Below are positions 7,075 through 12,581 of a stretch of 37,356 bases of DNA, piece after piece; the first letter of the stretch is position 1, and every line of letters starts with the position of its first letter. The notes beneath the pieces are model-generated. The model was not told where the DNA came from. It worked only from the letters and a program-made list of their open reading frames with translations, and ran no database searches. The position numbers and the translations under genes were made by a program. This stretch comes from a virus, in the IMG/VR virus record IMGVR_UViG_3300043411_000252, positions 1-37,356 of that record; one strand, 5' to 3'.

Positions 7075-7087
7075 CGCGTGTTAGAAT
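7058..7087 (+). promoter_or_regulatory. rightward promoter (candidate 2), possibly giving leaderless mRNA
   Basis: -35 TTGCTA (7058-7063), 18-base spacer, -10 TAGAAT (7082-7087). The expected start site falls at or next to the ATG at 7094, and no ribosome site precedes that ATG, so this promoter would make a leaderless transcript. Confidence 0.4.
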
Positions 7088-7093
7088 TCGCAC

Positions 7094-7255
7094 ATGGGAC
7101 TAATCGACACAGTAAGAATCAACCGAGAAGCACGCGCAAGGCGTGTCCGAATAATTGCGCTCAGAGCTAAAGGCGAAACGCTTGAAGCCATCGGTAAGAA
7201 GTTCGGGATTACCCGCGAACGAGTGCGGCAGATACTAGCAAAGGAATCGAAATGA
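7094..7255 (+). CDS. mini sigma-70 region-4-like helix-turn-helix protein (53 aa)
   Basis: MGLIDTVRINREARARRVRI, then RAKGETLEAIGKKFGITRER and VRQIL: this is a close match to the DNA-binding helix-turn-helix of sigma-70 region 4.2 (TLEEIGKxFxVTRERVRQI). No other sigma regions are present. It may bind -35 elements or the beta flap and regulate the divergent early promoters; known relatives are small phage regulators without a single name. There is no Shine-Dalgarno site; the -10 box ends 6 bases upstream, so leaderless translation is plausible. The stop overlaps a small frame at 7252. Confidence 0.7.
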   Translation: MGLIDTVRINREARARRVRIIALRAKGETLEAIGKKFGITRERVRQILAKESK

Positions 7256-7335
7256 AGTGTCAGGTATATCGCTGTTACGACAAGGATAACGTGGAGCTAA
7301 CCGGGCTGAGCGGCTTCTTGCGAAGCTCCGGTTGA
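7252..7335 (+). CDS. possible 27-aa peptide overlapping attC-like site 1
   Basis: ATGA overlap with the upstream HTH gene, then MKCQVYRCYDKDNVELTGLS and a stop at 7333-7335, inside the right arm of the hairpin at 7284-7349. Two Cys in a C-x5-C arrangement. It has coupling for translation but no other support; it may be a read-through remnant of a gene whose end is replaced by the hairpin. Confidence 0.3.
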   Translation: MKCQVYRCYDKDNVELTGLSGFLRSSG

Positions 7336-7349
7336 GCGTAGGGTTATGC
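7284..7349 (+). other. attC-like recombination site S1 (complete)
   Basis: R box GGATAAC (7284-7290), 5-base spacer GTGGA, arm GCTAACCGG (7296-7304), inner hairpin GCTTC/GAAGC, arm CCGGTTGAGC (7328-7337) with an unpaired G at 7334, 5-base spacer GTAGG, R box GTTATGC (7343-7349). This layout of two R boxes, two 5-base unpaired spacers and an extrahelical base in one arm is that of integron attC sites. The extra base lies on the plus strand right arm, which would make the plus strand the recombining (bottom) strand. Confidence 0.6.
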
Positions 7350-7381
7350 GGCAACCCACGATCGCCGCAGAGGAGAACGAA

Positions 7382-7597
7382 ATGCAAGTGATGGAGATAA
7401 ATGTTTTAGATGGGCAAGGCGTGATCGAAGTCGCGGTTTGTGACTTCATGCAGGAGACGCGGCTGCGCGCTTACGTTTCTGACGCGGCGAAGGCGTTTGC
7501 CAACGAGGACAAACTGGCTGAAGCGGTGCGGTGGTTGGAGGCGAACCAGCCTGATGTTTTCAAGCGCGGCATATGGGACGCGATCAATGCCGCATAA
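7382..7597 (+). CDS. cassette gene 1, hypothetical (71 aa)
   Basis: ATG at 7382 follows AGGAGAACGAA; a longer start at 7346 would lie inside the R box of S1 and is rejected. Product starts MQVMEINVLDGQGVIEVAVC and has a C-terminal helical part (DKLAEAVRWLEANQPDVF). Its stop codon TAA is part of the R box GCATAAC of the next attC-like site, as often seen for integron cassette genes. Unknown function; small, acidic and soluble. Confidence 0.65.
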   Translation: MQVMEINVLDGQGVIEVAVCDFMQETRLRAYVSDAAKAFANEDKLAEAVRWLEANQPDVFKRGIWDAINAA

Positions 7598-7678
7598 CGT
7601 GTAGGTGACCGGCGATGCGCAGCTTTATCGCGCAGCGTCCAGAGAGCGAAGCGAACGGGGTCGACCGTAGGGTTATGC
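7592..7678 (+). other. attC-like recombination site S2 (complete)
   Basis: R box GCATAAC (7592-7598), spacer GTGTA, arm GGTGACC (7604-7610), a GC-rich variable middle, arm GGTCGACC (7659-7666) with unpaired G at 7663, spacer GTAGG, R box GTTATGC (7672-7678). The two R boxes are perfectly complementary. The final 12 bases GTAGGGTTATGC are identical in S1 (7338-7349). Confidence 0.65.
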
Positions 7679-7690
7679 ACTGGAGGAATG

Positions 7691-7903
7691 ATGATTGAGA
7701 AACTGAAATGGAACGACGTAGCCAAAGAAATGCCGGACGCGGGCAGCACGGTGCTGCTTTGGGTGAGAGACCCGAAACCGTTTGCAAACCCTGGTTGGGC
7801 GACCGGCTATCTTGATGACGGCGAATGGCACGATAGCGAGACCAGCCACGTACTGACCGAGATTGTCACGCACTGGGCAGACCCGAATGGCCCCGGTGCA
7901 TAA
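7691..7903 (+). CDS. cassette gene 2, DUF551-like protein (70 aa)
   Basis: Start at 7691 (ATG after GGAGGAATG; an ATG at 7688 is closer to the ribosome site). WNDVAKEMPDAGSTVLLWV followed by GYLDDGEWHDSE matches the pattern of DUF551 proteins (W...P..G..VL......GY.DG.W), small phage and bacterial proteins of unknown role. The gene starts 12 bases after S2 and its TAA stop lies in GCATAAC (7898-7904), the exact complement of the GTTATGC in front of it. Confidence 0.7.
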   Translation: MIEKLKWNDVAKEMPDAGSTVLLWVRDPKPFANPGWATGYLDDGEWHDSETSHVLTEIVTHWADPNGPGA

Positions 7904-7904
7904 C
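7898..7904 (+). other. solitary R box GCATAAC (S3, truncated attC-like site)
   Basis: Complements GTTATGC at 7672-7678, which begins this module. No arm pair follows, so the rest of the site appears deleted or replaced by the ribosome site of the next gene. Confidence 0.45.
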
Positions 7905-7925
7905 TAATAGTCTAAAGGAGTGAAT

Positions 7926-8222
7926 ATGAAAATCGCACAAATTGAAACCGCTATCGACTCTTTTCATCAACACCACAGCAAGAGCGCCGTACAGCATCAA
8001 CTAATCCTAGACTTCATCGCAAGCGAGTTCACCGTATTCGACTGGTCAATAAACGAACTAGCGCACGCTATGGGATGGCGGCACAGTACATTGTCGGCAC
8101 GTTTGAATGAGATGCTCAAGTCAAAGCAGCTTGTCGAATGCGAACACCGGAAAGACCGATACTCAAACGTAATGTGTCGGCCGGTTGCGCTTAAAAAAAC
8201 ACAGCTTGAACTTTTCCACTGA
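7926..8222 (+). CDS. winged-helix DNA-binding protein (98 aa)
   Basis: ATG at 7926 follows AAAGGAGTGAAT. The middle (WSINELAHAMGWRHSTLSAR, LNEMLKSKQLVECEH) is a clear helix-turn-helix with wing, as in MarR/HxlR-like or phage replication-initiation regulators. A role in early regulation or in origin or host-helicase control is possible. C-terminus ends with LKKTQLELFH. No sign of an enzyme domain. Confidence 0.65.
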   Translation: MKIAQIETAIDSFHQHHSKSAVQHQLILDFIASEFTVFDWSINELAHAMGWRHSTLSARLNEMLKSKQLVECEHRKDRYSNVMCRPVALKKTQLELFH

Positions 8223-8234
8223 TAGGTGTAAGAT
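8206..8234 (+). promoter_or_regulatory. weak promoter candidate ahead of 8277
   Basis: -35-like TTGAAC (8206-8211), 17-base spacer, -10-like TAAGAT (8229-8234). Each box matches consensus at 4 of 6 positions. It would serve the short frame 8277-8396 and the DUF1376 gene. Confidence 0.3.
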
Positions 8235-8239
8235 TCACA

Positions 8240-8260
8240 CATCGGCATGATAACCCGATG
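8240..8260 (+). other. hairpin CATCGG/CCGATG
   Basis: Six-base stem (8240-8245 with 8255-8260), loop CATGATAAC, no U-tract. Lies between the -10 candidate and the ribosome site of 8277; possible leader structure. Confidence 0.35.
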
Positions 8261-8276
8261 CGAAAAAGGAGATACC

Positions 8277-8396
8277 ATGAACACCATCTCAGTTTACTGT
8301 AGCGTCAGCCAGCCCCAGTTGGCCGATTCTCCTTTGTCGCTCACATTCGGGATGGGCTTATCACCCGTCACGCTGGCTGACCCTAGAGTGAATTGA
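8277..8396 (+). CDS. possible 39-aa leader peptide
   Basis: ATG behind AAAAAGGAGATACC, a very good ribosome site; stop TGA one base before the ATG of the DUF1376 gene. Encodes MNTISVYCSVSQPQLADSPL and ends TLADPRVN. A 10-base inverted repeat (8304-8313 with 8372-8381, GTCAGCCAGC) spans most of the frame, so it may act as a coupled leader controlling the replication gene. Confidence 0.5.
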   Translation: MNTISVYCSVSQPQLADSPLSLTFGMGLSPVTLADPRVN

Positions 8397-8397
8397 T

Positions 8398-9153
8398 ATG
8401 TCTAAAAAGACAGATATTTGGATGCCGCTTTACATCGGCGACTACCTTAGAGATACCAACAGATTGACTACAGAACAGCATGGCGCATACCTGTTGCTAA
8501 TCATGGATTATTGGGTGAATGGTGCGCCACCAGACGTTGATTCAATCCTCGCTCAGATATGCCGACTAGACGCGAATGCTTGGAGCATTGCTAAATTAGT
8601 CATCAAACCGTTTTTCACAATCACAGATGGAAAACTGACTCACCCTCGGATTGACCGTGAAATTCAGGACGCTAGGACTAAGAAGCTAGGCGCAGTAAGG
8701 AAAGCTGAGGCGGCAGCTAAAGCTAGATGGGATAAAGAAAATGCTTCAAGCATTACTTCAAGCAATAGCCGAAGTATGCTTGAGGATTGCCCGTCACCTT
8801 CACCTTCACCTGATAATACAAATTCAAAAGCTCTTGTTGTCGCTAAAGCCGACAACGTGCCGTTTGGCAAGATTGTAGATTTGTACCATCAAGCACTTCC
8901 GGTCTTACCAAGAGTTGCTGACCTATCTGCAAAACGCAAAGCGTTGGTAAGGGCTAGGTGGCAAGGAATCAAGCCTGAATCTGTTGATGACGGGTTAAAC
9001 GAATTCAAGTGCTTTTTTGATATTGTCAGCAAATCCAAGTTTCTTACAGGGCAATCAACAAACGGTGGCGGGCGACCATTCAGGGCTAACTTTGAGTGGT
9101 TAATGAATGAATCAAATTATCTGAAAGTCATTGAGGGAAATTATCATGCGTAG
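8398..9153 (+). CDS. DUF1376 (YdaU-like) replication-associated protein
   Basis: 251 residues. The N-terminus (TDIWMPLYIGDYLRDTNRLT, EQHGAYLLLIMDYW) is the DUF1376 signature; a long low-complexity linker SPSPSP follows; the C-terminal part is helical. Such proteins in lambdoid and Burkholderia phages replace lambda O-type initiators and are thought to be replication initiators or primosomal partners. The gene for 9146-9499 follows with 8-base overlap, as a helicase-loader-like partner might. Confidence 0.85.
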   Translation: MSKKTDIWMPLYIGDYLRDTNRLTTEQHGAYLLLIMDYWVNGAPPDVDSILAQICRLDANAWSIAKLVIKPFFTITDGKLTHPRIDREIQDARTKKLGAVRKAEAAAKARWDKENASSITSSNSRSMLEDCPSPSPSPDNTNSKALVVAKADNVPFGKIVDLYHQALPVLPRVADLSAKRKALVRARWQGIKPESVDDGLNEFKCFFDIVSKSKFLTGQSTNGGGRPFRANFEWLMNESNYLKVIEGNYHA

Positions 9154-9499
9154 AGCAAGCCAAGCGTCACAACAACTAACAGCGGAAAGTTATCGACGTT
9201 CTCCTCAAGAGCAAGATTTAATCGACAAAGAGCGGTCACGAACCCTTGAGATACAAAATCAACCTAGAACTCTTGACGCACAAGAATGGATGCGAAGTAA
9301 AGGCGTGCTAGGTCGCTCTGGTACTCCTGAATGGCGAGAAGGTAGAACTGCATTACTTGAGGAATACCGAGATAAATTGCCACCAAACCGAGATTGGGCG
9401 CACGCAATCATTGAAGGATGGAAGGATGGAACTTACGCGTCAAAGTATGGCTATGACCAGGCTGTTGCTGCGTTGAGAATTCCGGTCGAGGCGGCATGA
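9146..9499 (+). CDS. hypothetical protein in replication block (117 aa)
   Basis: ATG at 9146 preceded by GAGGGAAATTATC inside the end of the DUF1376 gene. Basic, helical N-terminus (MRRASQASQQLTAESYRRSP), then acidic or aromatic C-terminus (RDWAHAIIEGWKDGTYASKY). Size, charge and position suit a primosome or loader partner of the DUF1376 protein, but no Walker motif is present, so a DnaC-type ATPase is excluded. Stop overlaps the next start as ATGA. Confidence 0.6.
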   Translation: MRRASQASQQLTAESYRRSPQEQDLIDKERSRTLEIQNQPRTLDAQEWMRSKGVLGRSGTPEWREGRTALLEEYRDKLPPNRDWAHAIIEGWKDGTYASKYGYDQAVAALRIPVEAA

Positions 9500-9702
9500 C
9501 ATGCGAGTCCTGCGCCAAGACCTACACTTATACCCTATCGTGCCTATCGTGCTGCGCGAGGCTAGTAGCCAGTGCGAGGCCATACAAGAGCAACCAGAAT
9601 TCAATGCTGGAATTCATAGAACGGCATCGGGTGCGAGAAGGGAATACACCGAAACGCGCCGACATTTTGAATTATCTCAAAACGAACTTACCGGCTGCTT
9701 GA
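9496..9702 (+). CDS. small Cys-rich zinc-binding-like protein (68 aa)
   Basis: ATGA coupling with 9146-9499. MTCESCAKTYTYTLSCLSCC gives four to five Cys in a C-x2-C...C-x2-CC arrangement, typical of a small zinc ribbon; the rest is a helix-rich basic tail (KRADILNYLKTNLPAA). Phage relatives near DUF1376 genes have the same Cys pattern. An alternative overlapping frame at 9501-9746 lacks the Cys pattern and is rejected. Confidence 0.65.
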   Translation: MTCESCAKTYTYTLSCLSCCARLVASARPYKSNQNSMLEFIERHRVREGNTPKRADILNYLKTNLPAA

Positions 9703-9746
9703 GTGCCATTGAAATTGACGCTGCAAGGCGTAGGGGGTGGATGTGA

Positions 9747-10733
9747 ATGAACACAATGCATCTTTTTGCTGGCATCGGAGGCGGCTTATTGGCCGATTTA
9801 ATTCTTGGACACAAACCTACAATTGCAGTTGAATGGGATAGATACGCCTGCCAAGTCCTCAGAGAACGAGCCGCAGACGGATGGTTTCCCAATTTGTCAG
9901 TGTGGGAAGGGGACGTTAGATTGTTCAATCCATCCGAGTACGCCGGACAAGTGGATTGCATCCATGCGGGATTCCCTTGCCAAGACATTAGCGTCGCTGG
10001 CAATCAAGCCGGATTGGGAGAAGGAACTAGAAGCGGCCTCTACCGGGAAGTCCTGCGGATTGCTGGCATCGTTAAGCCCCGACAAATCTTTCTGGAAAAC
10101 GTGTCAGCAATCCTTAGTAACGGACTCGGAACCGTACTCGCAGACCTGGCCGCGATGGGGTATGACTGCCGGTGGATTTGCCTACGCGCATCCGATGTCG
10201 GAGCGCCGCATCACAGGGATAGGTGGTGGGGATTATGTACCTACACCGCAAGCAAGGGATTGGAAAGGGAGCAGCGGCAGGAGTTTGAAGGGGCAGGAGT
10301 GCGACTTACCGACGTATGTTCGGCAGATGTTTGCAACACCGAACACTTTGGACGGAATGCCGCCGAAGTCAGTGGAAAAGATATTAGCGATGAATCGCAA
10401 ACACCGCCCCGGTCGCAGTTATGCGGCAACGAACCTACGGGAGCAAGTGGTTTATGGAAAGATTCAGATGTGGCCGACACCGAATGCCTCAGACAATCGG
10501 GACAGGGGCAACATGAGCGACCCAAGCATTCAGCGCAGGATAGCGATTGGCAAGCAAATAGGCTTATCGACAGCGGTGAAGGAAACGCAGACTGGTGGGA
10601 CGTTGAATCCCTTGTGGGTCGAGTGGCTGGTCGGAGTGCCTATCGGGTGGAGCGTCTTAAAGGACTCGGAAACATACAAGTCCCAATGCAAGCCGCCGTC
10701 GCGTATTCAGTCCTTAATCAAAGAAATGATTGA
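9747..10733 (+). CDS. DNA (cytosine-5) methyltransferase, dual-coded
   Basis: 328 residues. Motif I LFAGIGGG (6-13), the catalytic motif IV GFPCQDISVAG (75-85, Cys78), motif VI ENV (117-119), motif VIII HHRDRWW (155-161) and motif IX/X GLGNIQVPMQAAVAYSVL (306-323) are all present and in order, so the enzyme looks intact. Protects phage DNA from host restriction or regulates expression. Ribosome site GGGGGTGG before ATG at 9747. From 9805 on, the same DNA is also read in the next frame as a second protein (9805-10749). The target-recognition region (about 165-300) coincides with the overlapping frame's conserved segments. Confidence 0.9.
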   Translation: MNTMHLFAGIGGGLLADLILGHKPTIAVEWDRYACQVLRERAADGWFPNLSVWEGDVRLFNPSEYAGQVDCIHAGFPCQDISVAGNQAGLGEGTRSGLYREVLRIAGIVKPRQIFLENVSAILSNGLGTVLADLAAMGYDCRWICLRASDVGAPHHRDRWWGLCTYTASKGLEREQRQEFEGAGVRLTDVCSADVCNTEHFGRNAAEVSGKDISDESQTPPRSQLCGNEPTGASGLWKDSDVADTECLRQSGQGQHERPKHSAQDSDWQANRLIDSGEGNADWWDVESLVGRVAGRSAYRVERLKGLGNIQVPMQAAVAYSVLNQRND

Positions 10734-10749
10734 CGAGGCGAATAAATGA
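9805..10749 (+). CDS. overlapping-frame protein with NPxWVEWLxGxPIGW signature
   Basis: Open for 314 codons, shifted +1 to the methyltransferase. It has its own family-like features: CQCGKGTLDCSIHP (31-44), PYSQTWPRWGMTAGG (110-124), two PTP repeats (VPTPQARDWKG, WPTPNASDNRDRG) and near the end LNPLWVEWLVGVPIGWSVL. I recognise this end motif from phage proteins annotated as hypothetical or methyltransferase-associated that adjoin or overlap C5-methyltransferases. Its stop overlaps the next ATG as ATGA (10746-10749), supporting translation. Start uncertain: TTG 9805 lacks a ribosome site; ATG 9964 is another candidate. Possible role: anti-restriction or DNA-modification partner (inference). 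Confidence 0.65.
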   Translation: MDTNLQLQLNGIDTPAKSSENEPQTDGFPICQCGKGTLDCSIHPSTPDKWIASMRDSLAKTLASLAIKPDWEKELEAASTGKSCGLLASLSPDKSFWKTCQQSLVTDSEPYSQTWPRWGMTAGGFAYAHPMSERRITGIGGGDYVPTPQARDWKGSSGRSLKGQECDLPTYVRQMFATPNTLDGMPPKSVEKILAMNRKHRPGRSYAATNLREQVVYGKIQMWPTPNASDNRDRGNMSDPSIQRRIAIGKQIGLSTAVKETQTGGTLNPLWVEWLVGVPIGWSVLKDSETYKSQCKPPSRIQSLIKEMIDEANK

Positions 10750-10919
10750 ACACCGTCTCACCAGCACCAACTGACGACGAACTACGCGACCTACTGCGCG
10801 AGTGCTTGCGCCACGTTGAATCGCAAGCCGCATCTGAGCATATTCTCGACGGGCTTTATGGTCACAAACACCGGCCGATTGATGATTTAGTCGACAAGGT
10901 ACGAGAAGCTATTAAATGA
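10746..10919 (+). CDS. hypothetical 57-aa protein
   Basis: ATGA overlaps on both sides (10746-10749 and 10916-10919). MNTVSPAPTDDELRDLLREC, then LRHVESQAASEHILDGLYGH: a helical, acidic protein. Position between the methyltransferase overlap and ninB. No family recognised. Confidence 0.6.
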   Translation: MNTVSPAPTDDELRDLLRECLRHVESQAASEHILDGLYGHKHRPIDDLVDKVREAIK

Positions 10920-11296
10920 GCTACTTCCGACTTGTCCATGCTGAGGCCAGAAAACGGGCAGCAAGCGCGATTATGGACGCGCCGGATGGTTATATTGTTC
11001 GGATCGCTGAACCTACGCGCACACTTGAATCTAACGCCTTGCTTTGGGTTTTATTGGGTGAAGTCAGCAAGCAAGTTGAGTGGTACGGTTCAAAGCTCAC
11101 AGCAGAGGAATGGAAGGACGTGTTTTCCGCGAGCCTCAAGAAGCAAAAGGTAGTTCCGGCGCTCGATGGTGGTTTTGTGGTCTGCGGTCAGCGAACCAGC
11201 AAGATGAGTAAGAGCGAATTTAGCGACTTAATCGAGCTAATCTACGCATTCGGGGCAACGAAGGGCGTAAATTTTGACGAAAGGATGACAGCATGA
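10916..11296 (+). CDS. ninB: NinB-family recombination protein
   Basis: 126 residues. VRIAEPTRTLESNALLWVLL and GEVSKQVEWYGSKLTAEEWK correspond to the NinB/Orf family; the C-terminal SKMSKSEFSDLIELIYAFGA also matches. In lambda, Orf (NinB) binds single-stranded DNA and SSB and helps Red recombination, replacing RecFOR functions. Its stop overlaps a 12-codon frame (11293-11331) whose end runs into attC-like site S4. Confidence 0.9.
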   Translation: MSYFRLVHAEARKRAASAIMDAPDGYIVRIAEPTRTLESNALLWVLLGEVSKQVEWYGSKLTAEEWKDVFSASLKKQKVVPALDGGFVVCGQRTSKMSKSEFSDLIELIYAFGATKGVNFDERMTA

Positions 11297-11314
11297 TCTA
11301 CCCGCCACACCAAA

Positions 11315-11373
11315 TGCTAAGCCTGAGATAACCGGCGCGCTTTAGCGCGTCCGAGTTGATTGACGGGTTGGCA
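11315..11373 (+). other. attC-like site S4 (degenerate)
   Basis: R box-like TGCTAAG (11315-11321), stem AACCGG+CGCGC (11330-11340), loop TTTA, stem GCGCG (11345-11349), CCG and GTT (11351-11353, 11355-11357) with unpaired T at 11350 and A at 11354, R box GTTGGCA (11367-11373). The right R box complements TGCCAAC at 11901-11907. Spacers are 8-9 bases rather than 5, so the site is degraded or a variant. Confidence 0.45.
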
Positions 11374-11400
11374 GGAAAAACGTAACTACGGAGTGATGAC

Positions 11401-11913
11401 ATGACAGAACTTGATGAACTCAGGAAACTTGCCGAAGCAGCAGACCTGAATATCGACTGGATTGGCGCAGGCCCGACAAGGCACGGCGATCTTATTAGCA
11501 CCAGCGGAAAGCCGCTATTCATCGACAGCGTTTATCTCGACTGCGATGAGCAGGATGTTGACGGAGACGACTATTTCGTTTGCTCTGCTGGTTCTGACGA
11601 GTATGGGCGATTCATTGCGGCGGCAAGCCCACGGACTGTGATTAGGTTGCTTGATGATCTGAAAGCCGCAGAGCAGCAGCGTGACGAATTGATAGCGCAA
11701 AAGTTTGCCGAAGAGCCGCTTCGCAGACAGATTGCAGAACTACAGGAACTCGGCAGGTTCCGTGAAAAGCATTCCCTTACAGGAAGCCCTGAAATTTACG
11801 ATGATCCGTCCGCCGCGTTCCATAAATTTGCCTGTGAAACACATGATGCTCTGAAAGTCGGCGCTGGCGAGACGGCGGTGCAGGGCGACATGCTTTTGCC
11901 TGCCAACGCATGA
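11401..11913 (+). CDS. Ea22-like protein (cassette gene 3)
   Basis: 170 residues. DYFVCSAGSDEYGRFIAAAS followed by PRTVIRLLDDLKAAEQQRDE matches the Ea22/Ead family of lambdoid accessory proteins of unknown function: a compact N-terminal domain followed by a coiled coil (about 90-125). The start follows ACGGAGTGATGAC. The gene lies between GTTGGCA (11367) and TGCCAAC (11901), i.e. inside a cassette-like module; its last codons run through the TGCCAAC box. Confidence 0.75.
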   Translation: MTELDELRKLAEAADLNIDWIGAGPTRHGDLISTSGKPLFIDSVYLDCDEQDVDGDDYFVCSAGSDEYGRFIAAASPRTVIRLLDDLKAAEQQRDELIAQKFAEEPLRRQIAELQELGRFREKHSLTGSPEIYDDPSAAFHKFACETHDALKVGAGETAVQGDMLLPANA

Positions 11914-11920
11914 ATTAGCC
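11901..11920 (+). other. collapsed attC-like site S5
   Basis: R box TGCCAAC (11901-11907) is followed after only seven bases by TTAGCC (11915-11920). TGCCAAC is the complement of GTTGGCA at 11367-11373 and TTAGCC the complement of GGCTAA at 12222-12227, so this is a junction of two modules whose hairpin middle seems deleted. Confidence 0.45.
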
Positions 11921-11949
11921 GGCTGCCACCCACGAAGAAAGGAAGAGAG

Positions 11950-12270
11950 ATGAGATACACGGCGGTATTTGAATTCGAGGAAGGCACTGAACCAGCAGTA
12001 GGCAAGAAAGACGGCTGGCTTGGTGGCGAGTTGTGCGCCGTCCTGTTTTCGGACGGGCTGGCGGAACTGGTGGCCATCAAGAAAGCGGCGGAAACCGTGA
12101 TTGCGGAGAACGCGCACTCCGGGGACGATATTTGGTGGCACCTTGCCGAGTTGCTTGGGTGGGAAGTAGGTGGTGACGATGCGATAAACGGCCTCGGCAA
12201 GAAAGTCGGCGCTGACAAGACGGCTAACGCCGAATTCAGCGGGCGGCCGAAGGCCGGTCCGCTGGAATGA
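11950..12270 (+). CDS. cassette gene 4, hypothetical (106 aa)
   Basis: ATG follows AAAGGAAGAGAG. MRYTAVFEFEEGTEPAVGKK, with Trp-rich and acidic segments (DDIWWHLAELLGWEVGGDD). Its last 17 codons are coded by the attC-like site S6 (ending TANAEFSGRPKAGPLE), as cassette genes often run into their recombination site. Shares a 24-base, 22-match repeat with the end of the Ea22-like gene (11853-11876 and 12201-12224). Unknown function. Confidence 0.6.
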   Translation: MRYTAVFEFEEGTEPAVGKKDGWLGGELCAVLFSDGLAELVAIKKAAETVIAENAHSGDDIWWHLAELLGWEVGGDDAINGLGKKVGADKTANAEFSGRPKAGPLE

Positions 12271-12280
12271 CGTGTTATGT
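12222..12280 (+). other. attC-like recombination site S6 (complete)
   Basis: R box GGCTAAC (12222-12228), spacer GCCGA, arm ATTCAGCGG (12234-12242), inner hairpin CGGCC-GAA-GGCCG, arm CCGCTGGAAT (12259-12268) with unpaired G at 12264, spacer GACGT, R box GTTATGT (12274-12280). Nine perfect arm pairs. The unpaired G is on the same strand and arm as in S1 and S2. Confidence 0.65.
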
Positions 12281-12301
12281 TTCGCGTGGCACAGAAAACA
12301 C

Positions 12302-12329
12302 TTGACACGGTTATTTCGTGTGCTACACT
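12302..12329 (+). promoter_or_regulatory. promoter inside cassette 5
   Basis: -35 TTGACA (12302-12307), 16-base spacer, -10 TACACT (12324-12329). The -10 overlaps a small palindrome GTGTGCTACAC (about 12318-12328) that could be an operator. Would drive 12378-12581 and 12574-12765 independently of upstream phage promoters. Confidence 0.6.
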
Positions 12330-12377
12330 GTATTCATGGTTAGCGATAGGCGCGAACCGCAGACAGGAGCAAAAGCC

Positions 12378-12581
12378 ATGAGCATCAATCAAAGATCAGC
12401 CGACCGCCTTGACAAACTGGCCGCAGAAAAAGGAATCCATGTTCGCATCTCGGAGAGCACGAAGCCGAAGCGCCGCTGGTACTCGATTGGCAACAACCAC
12501 GGATGGCAGTGGCACCAAGTTGCCGGCTTCACCGAAATTGAAGCGGTCGAGAAGTTCATTGCGACATTCGGCAATGCCTGA
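12378..12581 (+). CDS. cassette gene 5a, hypothetical (67 aa)
   Basis: ATG behind CAGGAGCAAAAGCC. MSINQRSADRLDKLAAEKGI, then a basic-aromatic segment (KPKRRWYSIGNNHGWQWHQV) and a helical end (EIEAVEKFIATFGNA). The pair with 12574-12765, an 8-base overlap and a private promoter resemble a small toxin-antitoxin unit, but no toxin family is recognised. Confidence 0.6.
   Translation: MSINQRSADRLDKLAAEKGIHVRISESTKPKRRWYSIGNNHGWQWHQVAGFTEIEAVEKFIATFGNA

Noticed and set aside
9501-9746. Alternative 81-codon frame before the methyltransferase
   Set aside because: The overlapping frame 9496-9702 has a proper ATGA coupling and a zinc-type Cys pattern; this one has neither.
11293-11331. 12-codon frame after ninB
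   Set aside because: Very short, without ribosome site, and running into the attC-like site; no support as a gene.
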